From contig KZ627156.1 in assembly GCA_002917775.1 (NCBI GenBank), positions 679,662 to 743,661 on the forward strand: a DNA stretch of 64,000 nt, in the 5' to 3' direction. The notes under the pieces are model-generated. The model was not told where the DNA came from and made no database searches. It worked only from the letters and a program-made list of their open reading frames with translations. The position numbers and the translations under genes were made by a program. The first letter of the stretch is position 1; each line of letters starts with the position of its first letter. Below, one piece after another: positions 34,801-45,436 of the stretch. Source of the DNA: Glaciozyma antarctica PI12. Taxonomy: Eukaryota > Basidiomycota > Microbotryomycetes > Kriegeriales > Camptobasidiaceae.

Positions 34801-35785
34801 GCGGTAGGTCGAATAATGTGGGAATTGCGGGGAGAGGGATTCGACATTGAGGCCATTGGTTCGAGCGGAGAGGGCGAGGGGGCGAAGAATGGCGGGATCG
34901 ACGTGAGCGCGTCGAGCTGCGAGAGAGGGAGTAGTCGGCGGGAGCGAGGAAGGAGGAAGACGCGAAGGCTGGTTCCATGGCGTGCTGTGCTCGTTCGAGT
35001 CGTCCCATCCCTGCGTCGACGCAGGCGCTTGACTTCCTCGAGTTCCCGACGCCAGGCCTCCTGCTGTCCTAAACGACGTCGAAGTTGGTGACAGAGGCGA
35101 CGCAGGGTAGGTGGAGCGTGGGTCCGAGGTAGGAGATGCGGGAGGGGAAGCTCGTCCAGCGACGTTGGAGGAAGCGGACTTGAGGTCCTCTTGCGAGCGT
35201 CGCGGCGGTGTCGACGTGAGCGGCCTTCCTTCAACTCCAAAGCCTAGCGACGATGCCAGTTTCGAAACGCGGTTCCGTTCGCGCTCCCTCTCCCGCTCGA
35301 GCGCTTCCATCAACTTGGGATCGACGTACGAGTCAGTATCCTCGGTCGACAGCACCAAAAGCTCCTCGTTAAACGTCGTCGTTGGAGGAGAGCGAGAGTT
35401 GATCCAGGGAGCCACGGGCGCCTCTTGAGGACTGGGGAGGTCTCCGTACCCGACCGCGTCGAAAGGAATGTCGTCCGAGCGGAAGGAGAGGGCGGACAGA
35501 GTGGGAGAGGGAGTGAGAGAGAGGTCGAGCGATTCCCTGTCGAGGAAATTCCAGGAGGTGTCCATCGGAGAGTCGTCCAAGATAGGGGAGTCGGAAGCTT
35601 CGGGCAAGAGTTGTCGAAGATCGCTGCTGCGGGGAGAGAGGAGAGAAATGGCCGGATGGGCGAGTGGGGGGTTGGATTGCCGTCGTGGCTCAGCGGAGGA
35701 TGGGTCTGCAAGGGTGGACGTAAGTCAGAACAGGCCAGCTGCTGGTCCAGCGTGGGAGGAGTCGCGCCGCACCTGCCATGCTCAT
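31824..35785 (-). CDS. Membrane protein with one transmembrane segment and an EGF-like module
   Basis: A protein of roughly 1,150-1,200 residues. The cytosolic N-terminal two thirds are disordered, rich in Ser/Pro/Thr (MADPSSAEPRRQSNPPLAH; LVSPARSSRYPVVDPA). A basic patch (KPLFSSRRVR) precedes one transmembrane helix (ILLVVGVALVGASIAIILFF), giving a type II topology. The outside part begins with a cysteine cluster resembling an EGF-like fold (CVCENDGTAVV, GECSCVCRGDWGGPFC). A large ectodomain follows (AGGYIFDLAAMTVAVPATAW; LNLRLPFADSD; SGLTVPGDESPLFFG) with several N-glycosylation sequons, ending SELGGV at 31824. Introns are near 33100-33043 and 32577-32523. The start at 35785/35779 sits on a seven-residue first exon joined by the intron 35708-35772 (donor GTGCGG, branch CTGAC). 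It is probably a cell-surface or wall-linked glycoprotein; no ligand is known. Confidence 0.75.
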
Positions 35786-35792
35786 GAGGAAG

Positions 35793-36237
35793 AACGACTT
35801 CCAGTCGCCGGACTCGAGCTGCTCCAAGGAACGGAACTTCAGAGCGCTGCGAAGGAGGAGGACATTAGAAGAAGGTAGGAGAGCCGCACTACTTGGTCCT
35901 GCTCGAAGCCAAAGGTCTCAGAAGCTCAGACCACGCCTTGAAAGGGGATCCGCGGTAGAGAACGCCCACGCAGCCCCGCACTTGACCCCCCACACTCAGC
36001 TGGAGAGCTCACATTGTTGCCAGCTTCGACGGCGCGTGCCGCCGAGTGAGGACCGAGAGGAAGCAGCTGAGAGGAGAAGAGCAGAAAGTTGGAGCTAGCG
36101 GAGAGGGGTTCGTGCTTCGCGCTGAGCCGGCCTTGGTTCCGAGACCGTATCCATCTTCGACGCTCGTTGGGACTGGCCACCGGCGTGAAGGAGCAGTATG
36201 AGTACCTGGCAGCTCAAGCTCATCTTGCTGATAACGT
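35793..36237 (-). other. Spliced open frames upstream of the EGF-module gene, status unclear
   Basis: The minus strand here has two open pieces with good splice sites: LLFSSQLLPLGPHSAARAVE (about 36020-36090) joins across a GTGAGC intron to AWSELLRPLASSRT (about 35890-35935), which joins across a GTAGTG intron to LKFRSLEQLESGDWKSFF (about 35790-35850). The last piece runs in frame into the start of the downstream gene. It could be extra 5' exons of that gene or the end of a small separate gene. I do not recognise the peptide and found no in-frame ATG. Confidence 0.3.
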
Positions 36238-36476
36238 CAGAATTAACGCCCTCTCGGCACAGGGGCAGACCTTGTCCTCTTCTCTTCCCCTCCTCGAGTC
36301 GAGAACCTAACTGGAACCTGCTCTACTCCTCGGTTACTCGAGCCAACTCCGCACCAACTCGGCACCAAGTTGAACGGGCGAATCGTCAGCCGGTCGATCT
36401 CTACTAACTCGCTTGGCGGAGGTTCGCCCTCTTCTCCCCCTCCCACGTCCTCGCTGCTCAACGCCACTCACTCTCG

Positions 36477-37557
36477 ATGAACGGAGACGACGATAGACCT
36501 CTCCCCAGTGGCTGGGTCAAGCAGTTGGACAAGACGTACGTCCCCTGCCCTTCGCGGCCCTCAGGCCCCCCAAGCGAACGTTCACTAATCGTGCCATCCT
36601 GCTTCTCCCCCTCGTTGCTCTCGGTTCTCGCCGCTCATAGCCACTCGCGCCATTTCTGGGTAGACACTGCTGTGCGTCCTTTATCTCGGATCTCAGCGGG
36701 AACCCACGCTGACGAGGAATGACCGCTCGCGCAGACCAGCCGCTCCATCTGGGTACTTCCATCTCACCGCACAACCCCCGACGGCCATTCGCTAACAAGC
36801 GACGCTCCACAGGTCCATCCCTTGGACGACCCGACCTACCAGAAGTCTCAGAACTCCTACGCTCCTCCCGCCGGTCCTCCCCCTCCCCACAACGCCGGCG
36901 AGCGCGCCTACTCGCCCGCTCAAACGGAGCAGCAGCAGCACAACCAGCAGCACCAAGGTTCACCGCAGTACGAGCAGCAGTACCAGCAGCCTCAAGCGAA
37001 GAAGGGTACGTCCGCTTTCGCTCATGCGATCTCCAGGCCTGATGAGGAACGACGACGGCAGGCTTCTTTAGCAAGTTGACGGGTGGATCCAAGCCCCAAC
37101 AGCAGCAGATGGGTGGCTACGGCGGACATCAGGGCTACGGACAGCAGCAGGGCGGGTACGGCGGGCAGCAGATGGGCGGTTACGGACAGCAACAAGGTTA
37201 CGGACAACAGCCTATGTACCAGCAGCAGCAGTACCAGCAGCAGCCGATGTACCAGCAGCAGCAACAGAGGCGGGGTGGAGGGATGGGAGGAACCGTGAGT
37301 TGCAGCTCGCTGAGGTGCCGAGACCTGAGCTGACCTTTGGCTTCTCGGACAGGGCATGGCGCTCGGAGGAGGTTCGTCGGAGATTCTTATATTTGTATCG
37401 ACGTAGCTGACGAGCGGTGCTTGCAGGACTCCTTGGTGGTATGATGCTCGGCTCGATGATGGGAGGAATGGGCAACAACGATGGATCATACGCGGATGGC
37501 TACGAGGATGGAGGAGGAGGAGATGGCGGAGGAGACGATGGAGGAGGAGGGGAGTGA
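36477..37557 (+). CDS. WW-domain protein with Gln/Gly/Tyr-rich tail (WWM1-like)
   Basis: A WW domain near the N-terminus is assembled from four exons: MNGDDDRPLPSGWVKQLDKT, HSRHFWVDTA, an 18-nt exon (36735-36752) encoding TSRSIW, and VHPLDDPTYQ. Both signature tryptophans and the final proline are present. The rest is low-complexity: Pro-rich, then Gln/Gly/Tyr repeats (GGYGGQQMGGYGQQQGYGQQ), then a glycine/methionine hydrophobic patch (GGGLLGGMMLGSMMGGMG) and an acidic Gly/Asp end. WW head, Q/Y-rich linker, GGLLGG-type patch and D/G tail are the layout of yeast Wwm1, which binds metacaspase Mca1 through its proline-containing region. The assignment rests on architecture. The composition is prion-like. 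Confidence 0.82.
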
Positions 37558-37814
37558 GCTCGCCCGGGAGGGAGCTAGAGAAGGAGGCGAGAGGGGAAGG
37601 AACGCTCTCGTGCAGAGGCTCTCGCTTGTCGTTATTTTAAGAGGAGCTCAAGAAGGTTGGAATCACGCGCGTTATCAGTTGATTATACCTGGAGTTGGAA
37701 AGCTCTTCTGGCGAGAGAAAGCCTCGAAAGTCAGGAGCGGCGAGGACGAAGACGCGCAAGACGCTCGTTCCGCCGCTTGCGCTCCTCTGCCTTCCACTCT
37801 CACTCAAGCGTACG

Positions 37815-39234
37815 ATGAGCTCCTTCCGAAGGCGCATCACAACCACTCCAATCCCCGGCTCCCGCCCCTCCCCCTACAACTCGCAGCCCCTCCTCTCGAC
37901 CGGTCTCTCCTCCCTCGACGACATCCTCGGCGGCGGTCTCCCCCTCTCCTCCTCCCTCCTCCTCGAGTCCGACACGCCAACCTCTTACGCCGACCTCCTC
38001 CTCAAGTTCTTCATCGCGCAAGGACTCGAGTGCAAGCAGGATGTGGTGGTCGTTGCGAGTGGGTTGGATGGAGGGCCGGAGGAGCTGGTTAGGACGCTGA
38101 TGGGGGTCGAAGGGGGTGGAGAGGGGGTGGAGAGCGAGGAGGATGAGGGGGACAAGGCGGCGGGGGAGAAGCTCAAGATTGCGTTCAGGTACGAGGGGAT
38201 GAAGCAGCATGCGGTTACGATCCCTGCTCCTGCTCGTGAGTTTCGCTACGTAAGTAGATGCAGGGGGGTTGGCTGACTATGGGAACGGTGCTGCAGCTTC
38301 AAAGGCGCAGGACTCGGACGTCTATTGCTCCATGTTCGACCTGACGAGCAACAAGCCTCTCCGAGCTGCAGACCGCGCTCGCCTCCACCTCATCGACGTG
38401 AACGACATGCAAGACCCAACAGCACTTCCAGTGGATCTCTACGAACTTGTCTACCAGCGACTCTCGGAGCTCATCTCCTCCGGCGGCTACTCGTGCGTCC
38501 TCCTCGCAGCTCTTTCTTCTCGCTCGCTCACTCTCATCGCAGCCTCCCACAAGACCCCACCCAGCCTCGTAAAGCTCTCCGAATCGCTCTCTCCTCCTTC
38601 GGTTCTCCCTCCTGGGGTCCCTCTTCCTCCTCCGTACGAGTCCTCCTCCCCCCGCCCCTCCCTCGCTGACCCCTCTCCACAGTCCCTCTACCTCTTCCTC
38701 CACCGCCTCCGTTCCTTCCTCCGCCGTTCCTCCGCCTCAGCAACCCTCACCTTCCCAGCTCATTTCTACCGCGCCTCCAACCCCTCCTTCCTCACTCGCC
38801 TCGAGCACGCCTGCGACGGCGTGATCGAACTCGAGTCCTTCGCTGCCTCCCCACTATCCCTCCTCGCGTACCCGAGGCATAATGGCCTGCTGAGGATCCC
38901 GAAACTACCGAGTTTGGGAAGCTTGTTGCCGCCTAGTGCGAAATTGAGCGTGTTGCGAGGGTTGGGAGGAGGGGAGGGAGGGATGGAGAATAATGTGGGC
39001 TTTAGGGTCAAGAGGAGGAGGTTCGTGATTGAGACGGTTAATGGGGATGGACCGGTGGGAGGGAATGAGGTGAAGAAGGTTGAGGAGAAGGTGGTGGAGA
39101 AAAAGGTCGAGGAAACGCCTCGCGCGTCGACCAAGGTCCGCTTTGCAGGGGAGGAGGAGAAGGTCGCGCCGAAGCCGAGGAATAAGTCGGTTTCTGCGAC
39201 GATACACAAGCAACCAGAGCTGTACGAGTTCTGA
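37815..39234 (+). CDS. ELP4: ELP4, Elongator complex subunit
   Basis: Elp4 with Elp5 and Elp6 forms the RecA-like hetero-hexameric ring of Elongator, which modifies wobble uridines of tRNAs (mcm5/ncm5). The N-terminus MSSFRRRITTTPIPGSRPSP leads into STGLSSLDDILGGGLPLSSS, LLLESDTPTSYADLLLKFFI and QDVVVVASGL, the PAXNEB signature. Later blocks are HLIDVNDMQDP, HRLRSFLRRSSASATLTFPA, RLEHACDGVIELESFAASPL, YPRHNGLLRIPKLPSLGSLL and VGFRVKRRRFVIET, all family-typical. One intron (38236-38296) interrupts between PAP and SKAQDSDVYC. The tail is Lys/Glu-rich and ends PELYEF. The stop is 78 bp from the convergent PTM1-type gene. Confidence 0.93.
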
Positions 39235-39311
39235 GCGAACTCTCCTGCAATCATACTATCGCAAGAGCAGCTGAAACATTTGATTCCTAGAGAGAGCCTC
39301 TACGCCATGGC

Positions 39312-41441
39312 TCAATCCGCTCGCTTGTACGAAGGCGGCGGTCTCCCATCCTCGTCGTCGCTCTCCTCCAACCTAAGCGGCCGGTTCTCCCCCTTCCTCT
39401 CCATCCCGATCCCCCTCTCCTCATCCTCCTCGTCATCATCTCCGACATCAAACACGACGCTGTCGTTCCCCAATCCTCGCATCGGGACATTGTCCTTGTC
39501 GGCATCCTCCCGCGCGAGCGCATCGACGTCAAACTGGTCCGCCTCCGTCTCGTCCGTCGGCAGCTCGTCGCTGAGCGCCAAACGGCGGTTGTTGGCCGTC
39601 GGACGCCAGAGCCAAGCGACCGAGAAAAAGACGGCGAGGTAGAGGACGCCGAGCCACCCGTCGAGGAGGATCCAGCGGGACTTCCAGGTACCTGGCGCAA
39701 AGTCTTCGTTGAGGCGGGAGGAGAAGGAGAGGGAGGAGATGACGAAGAAGGCGCCGATGACGACGACGGCGATGACGAGGATGCGGTAGAGCTTGGTGAA
39801 CACTGCGGGGAGAGATGTTAGGGCGGTTGAGCGGGCGTGCGAGGTGAGAGACGAACTGGACTTTTTGAAGCTCTGCTTGCGAGCTCCGAGGTCTGCGATC
39901 GTTGCGTTGAGAGACCACACTACGAGGAAGACGAGCGTCAGCAAAGGCAGTCTTTCGATACTGGAATGCGACGCACTGATCCACATGAGGAAGCCAGTGA
40001 GACTGAAGGCGAGGGGGAAGACGAAGAAGAAGATGAAGAAGCCGGCGGTCTCGAGGGGAATCGATACCGTTCCTAGTGCGTACCTGAAAGTCGTCAGCAC
40101 ACGAAAATGGTGCAGGAAGGACGGGCGTGGACTCACAAAACTCCGAACACGAAATGCACTCCAGCCAGCAGTCTGACCTTCGTCATGATTGGGCCGAGCG
40201 AAGGTCTCACCACGCCATATCCCATCGCGGTGATCAAGAGCATAAAGAAGGAGAGCGAGTTGCGCGCGGCGTTGAGGATCGCGACGAGCACGAGGAGCGT
40301 TCTCGCGACGCCGGGGTGGCCGGTCGTGTTGAGGTAATTCCAGTAGCTACGAACGTCGAAAGTGAGTCATCAAAAAGCCTGCGAAAGAGAGGAGAAGCTC
40401 ACCTGTAGACAACAAACATCTCCACAACGAGGAAAGCGAGAGTTCCAGAAATGTAGTGCTGGATTGCGAGGATCTCGCCGCGGTTCTGGAAAGAGCGACT
40501 GGTTAGCAGTAGCCCGAGCTCATTTGTAAAGAGACGACGTACCTGCCAGCAAAGGAATCCCCAGCCCGCGGCGAGCGCGAGGTACACCACGCCGAGGGAG
40601 AAGTAGAACTGTGAGCTCAGCCGTCAGCCTCTCGTCGCAACGCTATCCGTAGAAATATAACGCACAGCCACTTTCGGGTAATCCCCAGACGACAAGTGAC
40701 CCTCGAAGACGTTCATGAAATCAACGACTCCAACAAAGGCTGACGCCGGTTCCCCATCTCCCGCGACGTCTCCCTCGAGCGTCACCGGCACCGTCCCAAC
40801 GCAGTAGTAGCCAGTTTTGGTAACGGCGTAGCGGAAAGGTCCAGCGCTCGCCTCGGCTTCCTCAGGGCTCTGCGGCGCCGAAGGGACGGGGTCGAAGCGA
40901 ACTGAGGTGGTGAAGATGGAGCTCCTTTCGGGGAGCGTGGCGGGAGTTGTGATGAAGCGTCCTAGGTCGGCTTCCGTGCAGAGGTTGTGTGAGAGAGCGG
41001 AGAGGGTGCAGATGAAGACTCGCTGCGAGTGCGGAGTTAGCTGGCCATCCGTTGGAGAGTAGTCGAGACGAACCTCGTCCGACCAATGGTTCTCGGCGTC
41101 CTCTGCGTTGGGGTTCACTCCCAAGTACTTGGCGTCCTCCCACTCGAAGATCACGAGAGCGAGCTGTCCTCGCGAGCTCGGGCTGAAGAGGACTGCCAAC
41201 GGCGCGTTAGCTCGACTCTCCTGCGCCCGTCTCTCCCCCACTGCACGCGCCGGCCGTTGACCTCACCTTCAATAAAGGCGTCCTGCTTTCCCTTGCCCCA
41301 CATTCCAGAGCAGACTTGGCGTACGCCGTCCTGGTCCGAGACGAGGACCTGGTAGGCCGTTGCGGTCTGCGAGAGGAAGGCGACGAGGCAGACCAGGAGG
41401 ACGGCGAGAGGAGTGTTGAACAAGCTGGCGGAGCGGACCAT
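39312..41441 (-). CDS. PTM1/GPR107-family seven-transmembrane protein (LUSTR)
   Basis: The N-terminal signal peptide (FNTPLAVLLVCLVAFLSQTATA) is followed by a luminal domain with paired cysteines (VFICTLSALSHNLCTEAD; TKTGYYCVGTVPV). The Lung-7TM region begins at about 40660: FYFSLGVVYLALAAGWGF, IQHYISGTLAFLVVEMFVVY, NAARNSLSFFMLLITAMGYG, VRPSLGPIMTKVRLLAGVHF, ETAGFFIFFFVFPLAF, LLTLVFLVVWSLNATI and LYRILVIAVVVIGAFFVISS, with GYGVVRPSLG the family hallmark. The soluble tail is acidic (VGDDDEEDEERGIG). Ptm1 and GPR107/108 reside in Golgi and endosomal membranes and act in retrograde trafficking and receptor recycling. Start at 41441; TGA at 39312. It is divergent from the MFS transporter, with 400 bp between starts. 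Confidence 0.92.
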
Positions 41442-41842
41442 GGTGGGAATGCGGTGCTGGGAGCTGGCGGAAAGTCGAAGGAAGGGAGGCTGGGAGGGAG
41501 CTGCGGCGCCGAGGTTCTGTGGGCGTACAGGCGCGTTGGGTTCAATGAGAAGGTGCTTGCTGTTCGCCGCTGTCCGCTGCTGTCCAAGAAAGTCGTACAC
41601 CTGCTCGGTCAAAGGACGTGGAAGGTGGACAACGTTTCGCCGGCAGGTGCTTCGCCTTGTAGCCCTTACCTCCTCGACTTCTGCTCCCACTCGTTTTCGA
41701 ATTCAGCAAAGCTCTCGGATTCAGGAAAGCTCCCCAAGAAAGCTCTGACTGAGCTCTGTCGGCACCCGCCTGCCGTCTTCACCTTCCCTCAAGTCCATCC
41801 GTCCGGTCGAGCCCAGGACGATAACCTCCCTTCCGCAACCAG

Positions 41843-44135
41843 ATGGCGCTTCGCAAGGCGATCCTGCGGGCTGCTGGGAGGGAGGAGGCGACCCCTCTTC
41901 TGGCAGAGCGCGAAGCTCCTGCTCCCGTGCTTCGGACACCTCTCCCTGCACGCACAATCTTGATTCTGTGCATCCTGCGTGTCGGAGAACCTATCGCGTT
42001 CTATTGCATATATCCCTTCGTCAGCAAGGTACGTACTACAGACTCCTCACGATTCAAGGAACTCAGCTGATGCTGCTCGCTGGCAGATGATCGAGGACCT
42101 ACACCTAACGGACGACCCGAGGAAGATTGGCTACTTTGCGGGCGTTATTGTGAGCAGGACGCTCCTCGAACGCCACGGCAAGAGCTGACTCTGATGTCGA
42201 TCTCGCAGGAATCCCTGTTCGCGTTAACGACGTTCCTGACCGTCCTCGGATGGGGACGACTCTCAGATCGCATAGGCCGTAAACCTGTTATGTTGATCGG
42301 CCTAACAGGAGTCTCGATGTCCGTAGCAGCCTTTGGGTTGTCGCAGAGCTTTACCGCCATGATCGTTTCGCGTTGCCTGGGAGGCGCACTGAACGGTAAC
42401 GTTGCGTGAGATCCTCCCCTGCCTCTGCGTGAGAAAGCGACACGACCCTCCCTCCCACTTTTCCAGCGTTATCAAGAGCATGCTCGGCGAGATTACGGAC
42501 GAGACGAATCAAGGACGAGCTTTCTCGTTCCTGCCGTTGTCGTGGAGTATTGGGAGTGTCATCGGGTGCGTCCTGGTCTCTCCTGGTTCCTCGCGCAAAC
42601 AACTGAGCAGACGTTACAGACCAATCTTCGGCGGATTCCTCTCCAATCCAGCCACAAACCACCCCGACGTCTTTGGGAGCAGCGCATTCCTGCGAAAGTG
42701 TGAGCCATCTCTTCAATCCGACCTTCGCTCGGTGCTGAAGACCGCAACAGATCCCTATGCGCTACCTTGCTTCGTTAGCGCTCTTTTCCCGGCGTTCGGT
42801 GCTTTGGTTTGCTTGTTATTTCTCGAAGAGGTGCGTCCCCAGAAATCTGCATGTATAACACAGTTGACGTCGGTTTCGCAGACCCTCCCAAGCCGCGCCA
42901 ACCTCCTCACACCTACAAAATCTCTCGAAGCAGCCAACTCGCGAGCTGCGTTTTTCGCGAGGACGTCGACTACTATTCCAGTCACCGTCCCTCCCATCGC
43001 CGCCTCTGGGACGTCAACTCCTCTTCTAGTCGACGGCGACACTCGGCCTCCTCCCTTTTCAGCCCTCCTGACTCCAACCGTCTTCTCCGTGCTCACCTGC
43101 TACGTGCGTCGCTTTCTTCTGTCCCCGACACCTCGCTGACTCGCCACTGCAGACACTCCTTGCGCTGCAAACCGTCGCACTCGACGTACATAGGTTCTCC
43201 CGCTCCCTTCTCAGACACTTGCTCACCCCGTCGCAGGCGCTCCTCATTCTTTTCTGCTACACCAGCATCTCCCTCGGTGGCCTAGGCTTCTCCGAAGCCG
43301 ACATCGGCAAAGCCCTTGCCTGCGCGGGCGTCCTGACCGTCGTCAGCCAGGTCTCCCTCTTCCCTCCCCTCCAGCACAAATTCGGCACGATCAAGCTGTA
43401 CCGAGGTCTCATGTCGTTGTACCCTCTAGTCTTTTCGCTTTTCCCCATCATGAGCCGCGTCGCCAACAAGGATGCGAAGAACGGATCGGGAAGGACGAGG
43501 GTCTGGTACCTCCTCGTGCTGTTCCTTCTCCTCAAAGCGGTGCACGTCGTCGCACTCATTTGAAGCGAGTTTAAGCTGACCTCCATCGCAGTGCCAATAT
43601 GTCCTACGTGCGTCGACTCCTAGCTCTCTTCGCACCGCACTCTCTTCGCACCGCACTGACCCCCTCTCGCCTCTCACTCTCGCCTTCTCCTCTATATCTA
43701 CCTCCTCAACAACCTCTCGTCCCTTTCCAGGCCACCAACATGCTCGCCATAACCGACGCAGCTCCCTCCCGTCGACTTCTCGGCTCGCTGAATGGCGTAG
43801 CCCAAATGTGCTCCTCCCTCGCTCGATCCATCGGTCCCTTCGCAGCCTCGTCCCTTTTCGCCTACTCGATCGAGAAGGGCGCAGAGGGAGGACAGCTAGT
43901 CTTTTACCTGATGATCGCACTCGCGGTCGCGTCGGCGGCATCGACGTGGATGCTGAGCGAAGGAGGAGCGAGGTGGAGGGAGGCTGCGAAGGATGATGAT
44001 GAGGAGGAGCTGCTGCGAGAGGAGGGGGAAGAATTGCTGGAGGAAGAGGAGGAGCTGTTGGAGGAGGCGAGGAGGGCGCGTGAGGAGGGCGCGAGAGCAG
44101 GAGGGACGAGCAGAGGGACGAGCAGCACGAAATGA
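41843..44135 (+). CDS. MFS transporter (ZIFL/TetA-like, DHA1-type)
   Basis: A twelve-helix major-facilitator transporter. The N-terminus MALRKAILRAAGREEATPLL precedes TM1 (LILCILRVGEPIAFYCIYPF). The loop 2-3 motif A is present as GRLSDRIGRKPVMLIG, then AAFGLSQSFTAMIVSRCLGG, VIKSMLGEITDETNQGRAFS (typical of zinc-induced-facilitator-like fungal carriers), SIGSVIGPIFGGFLSNPA and YALPCFVSALFPAFGALVC. The second half has ISLGGLGFSEADIGKALACA, QHKFGTIKLYRGLMSLYPL, AAPSRRLLGSLNGVAQMCSS and LVFYLMIALAVASAASTWML, then a highly charged Glu-rich tail. Introns are numerous, and one leaves the tyrosine codon split T|AT at 42700. The substrate is unknown; relatives export small organic compounds. Confidence 0.9.
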
Positions 44136-44299
44136 ACGCCGCACAGCACGAAACGAGCGGTACACGACGAGCAGGCTCCGCACGACGCACTCCTTCTTGT
44201 CCAGCCAAACGCCAGGTTTTGTTTCCATCCTGCGCGATGCGATGCCTTCTTACTAAGAGTCTGATCCGACGTCCCGCGTCCTCGACCGCTCGTTCCTCC

Positions 44300-45007
44300 T
44301 CACAGCCCACTCCGATCCATCTTCTTACTCCACCTCCTCCCCTCCGCACTCCCTCCCTCCCTCAACCTCGGCACCTCACTCCCATGCATCCTCAGGTGAT
44401 GCTCGTCCAAGATCTCGAGCGTCTCCCGATCCAGCTCGGAGCGCCATAAGATCCTCGGCACCCTAGACCTCCCCCTCCTCTCCTCCTCGTCGTCCCTTCT
44501 CCTGTACTCCCTCTCATAATCGTCCTCGAACGAGTCCTCATACCGCGGCGTCGTCGATCCATCGTTCCCCTTGGCCTTCTTCGTCTTGCCCTTCCCCTTC
44601 GCCTTGCCCTTCCCCTTCCCCTTGCCCTTCCCTCCACCGCCGCCCTTCTTGGTCATGGGGATGAACTCGACGTATTGAGGAGGTGGGGTATCAGGGGGCT
44701 CGAAAGGAGGGACGCCGCCAGGTCCGCGCGGAGAGACGGGCGCGTGTCGACCGGAAGTGGTGTCCGACGGGTGGCAGCGGTTCGACGGGGGTGGGAGATC
44801 GTGCGAGTGGTACGGCGGGGTGAGGGGGAGGTAGGTGAGGGAGACCTTGGGGGGGAGGAGTGGGTTGGTCGGTTGGCCGAACGAGGAAAAGGCGGGGTTG
44901 GGCCGAGGGATTTGCTGGGGTAGCTTGGTATGGACGGCGGAGAACGAGGGGTATAGAGGGGTGCTGGGGCGAGCTACTGTGGTGTCCCCCTTCGGCCGTG
45001 GTCCCAT
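44300..45007 (-). CDS. Unknown protein, family member A: shares a C-terminal module with the gene at 56901
   Basis: A 235-residue single-exon ORF from ATG 45007. Residues 1-120 are Pro/Ser/Thr-rich and disordered (MGPRPKGDTTVARPSTPL). Then comes VEFIPMTKK, a Lys-Gly tandem tract (about 44570-44645), an acidic/arginine piece (SFEDDYEREYRRRDDEEE), and a 59-residue C-terminal module: RRGRSRVPRILWRSELD, LEILDEHH, VPRLR, then RWSKKMDRSGL at the stop. The second gene, 12 kb away, ends in the same pattern at the same distance from its stop. I know no family with this signature. Arginine-rich entry, LWRSE core and amphipathic helix suggest a small binding module. It is convergent with the MFS transporter (165 bp between stops). 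Confidence 0.7.
   Translation of the reverse strand: MGPRPKGDTTVARPSTPLYPSFSAVHTKLPQQIPRPNPAFSSFGQPTNPLLPPKVSLTYLPLTPPYHSHDLPPPSNRCHPSDTTSGRHAPVSPRGPGGVPPFEPPDTPPPQYVEFIPMTKKGGGGGKGKGKGKGKAKGKGKTKKAKGNDGSTTPRYEDSFEDDYEREYRRRDDEEERRGRSRVPRILWRSELDRETLEILDEHHLRMHGSEVPRLREGGSAEGRRWSKKMDRSGL
44570..44645 (-). repeat. Lys-Gly codon repeat (minisatellite) in family member A
   Basis: The plus strand repeats CTTGCCCTTCCCCTTCGC-like 12-mers, encoding alternating Lys and Gly on the minus strand (GKGKGKGKAKGKGK). The tract probably varies in length between strains. Confidence 0.6.
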
Positions 45008-45436
45008 GAGTTGTGGAGGGAGGAGAGAAGGGAAAAGAGGGTTCGGCGATGCTACGGTCTCTCGAGGAGGTCCGAGTCGAGTATAGGCTGGAGAAGGCGT
45101 GCGGTCGTAACGGCTTCCGTGGTGATATTTGAGAGCGGTCCCCCCTTGTAGGGGAGAGGGGAAAGACCCGAGACGGACCGGGGAGGAGAGCGTGGAGGCC
45201 CGCCCAGGTGACCCTCAAACCAACCTTGCGGAATGACGGGGATGCTGGGCGCACGCTTGCTTGTTCTCAACGTGGGAGTGGACAGCAAACTACTAGAAGT
45301 ACCTCCGAAGTACCTCAAGGGAAGCAGCGAACGGAGCGAGCCAAGCGGCTCCCCTCGAGCAGAGAGACCAGCAGATCGTCGACGCGAGCGCTCCTCCCGA
45401 TGGTCACGGATCTCTTGATCATTATACAGCGTTCGT
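45008..45436. promoter_or_regulatory. Upstream region of family member A and 3' flank of the snRNP gene
   Basis: No coding pattern is supported. A direct GAAGTACCT repeat (45297-45315: GAAGTACCTCCGAAGTACCT) stands out. Both neighbours are on the minus strand, so this should hold the promoter of the 45007 gene. Confidence 0.35.

Noticed and set aside
39780-39850. Possible 59-nt intron inside the last loop of the PTM1-type protein
   Set aside because: Removing it shifts the frame, whereas reading through keeps the following transmembrane helix in frame.
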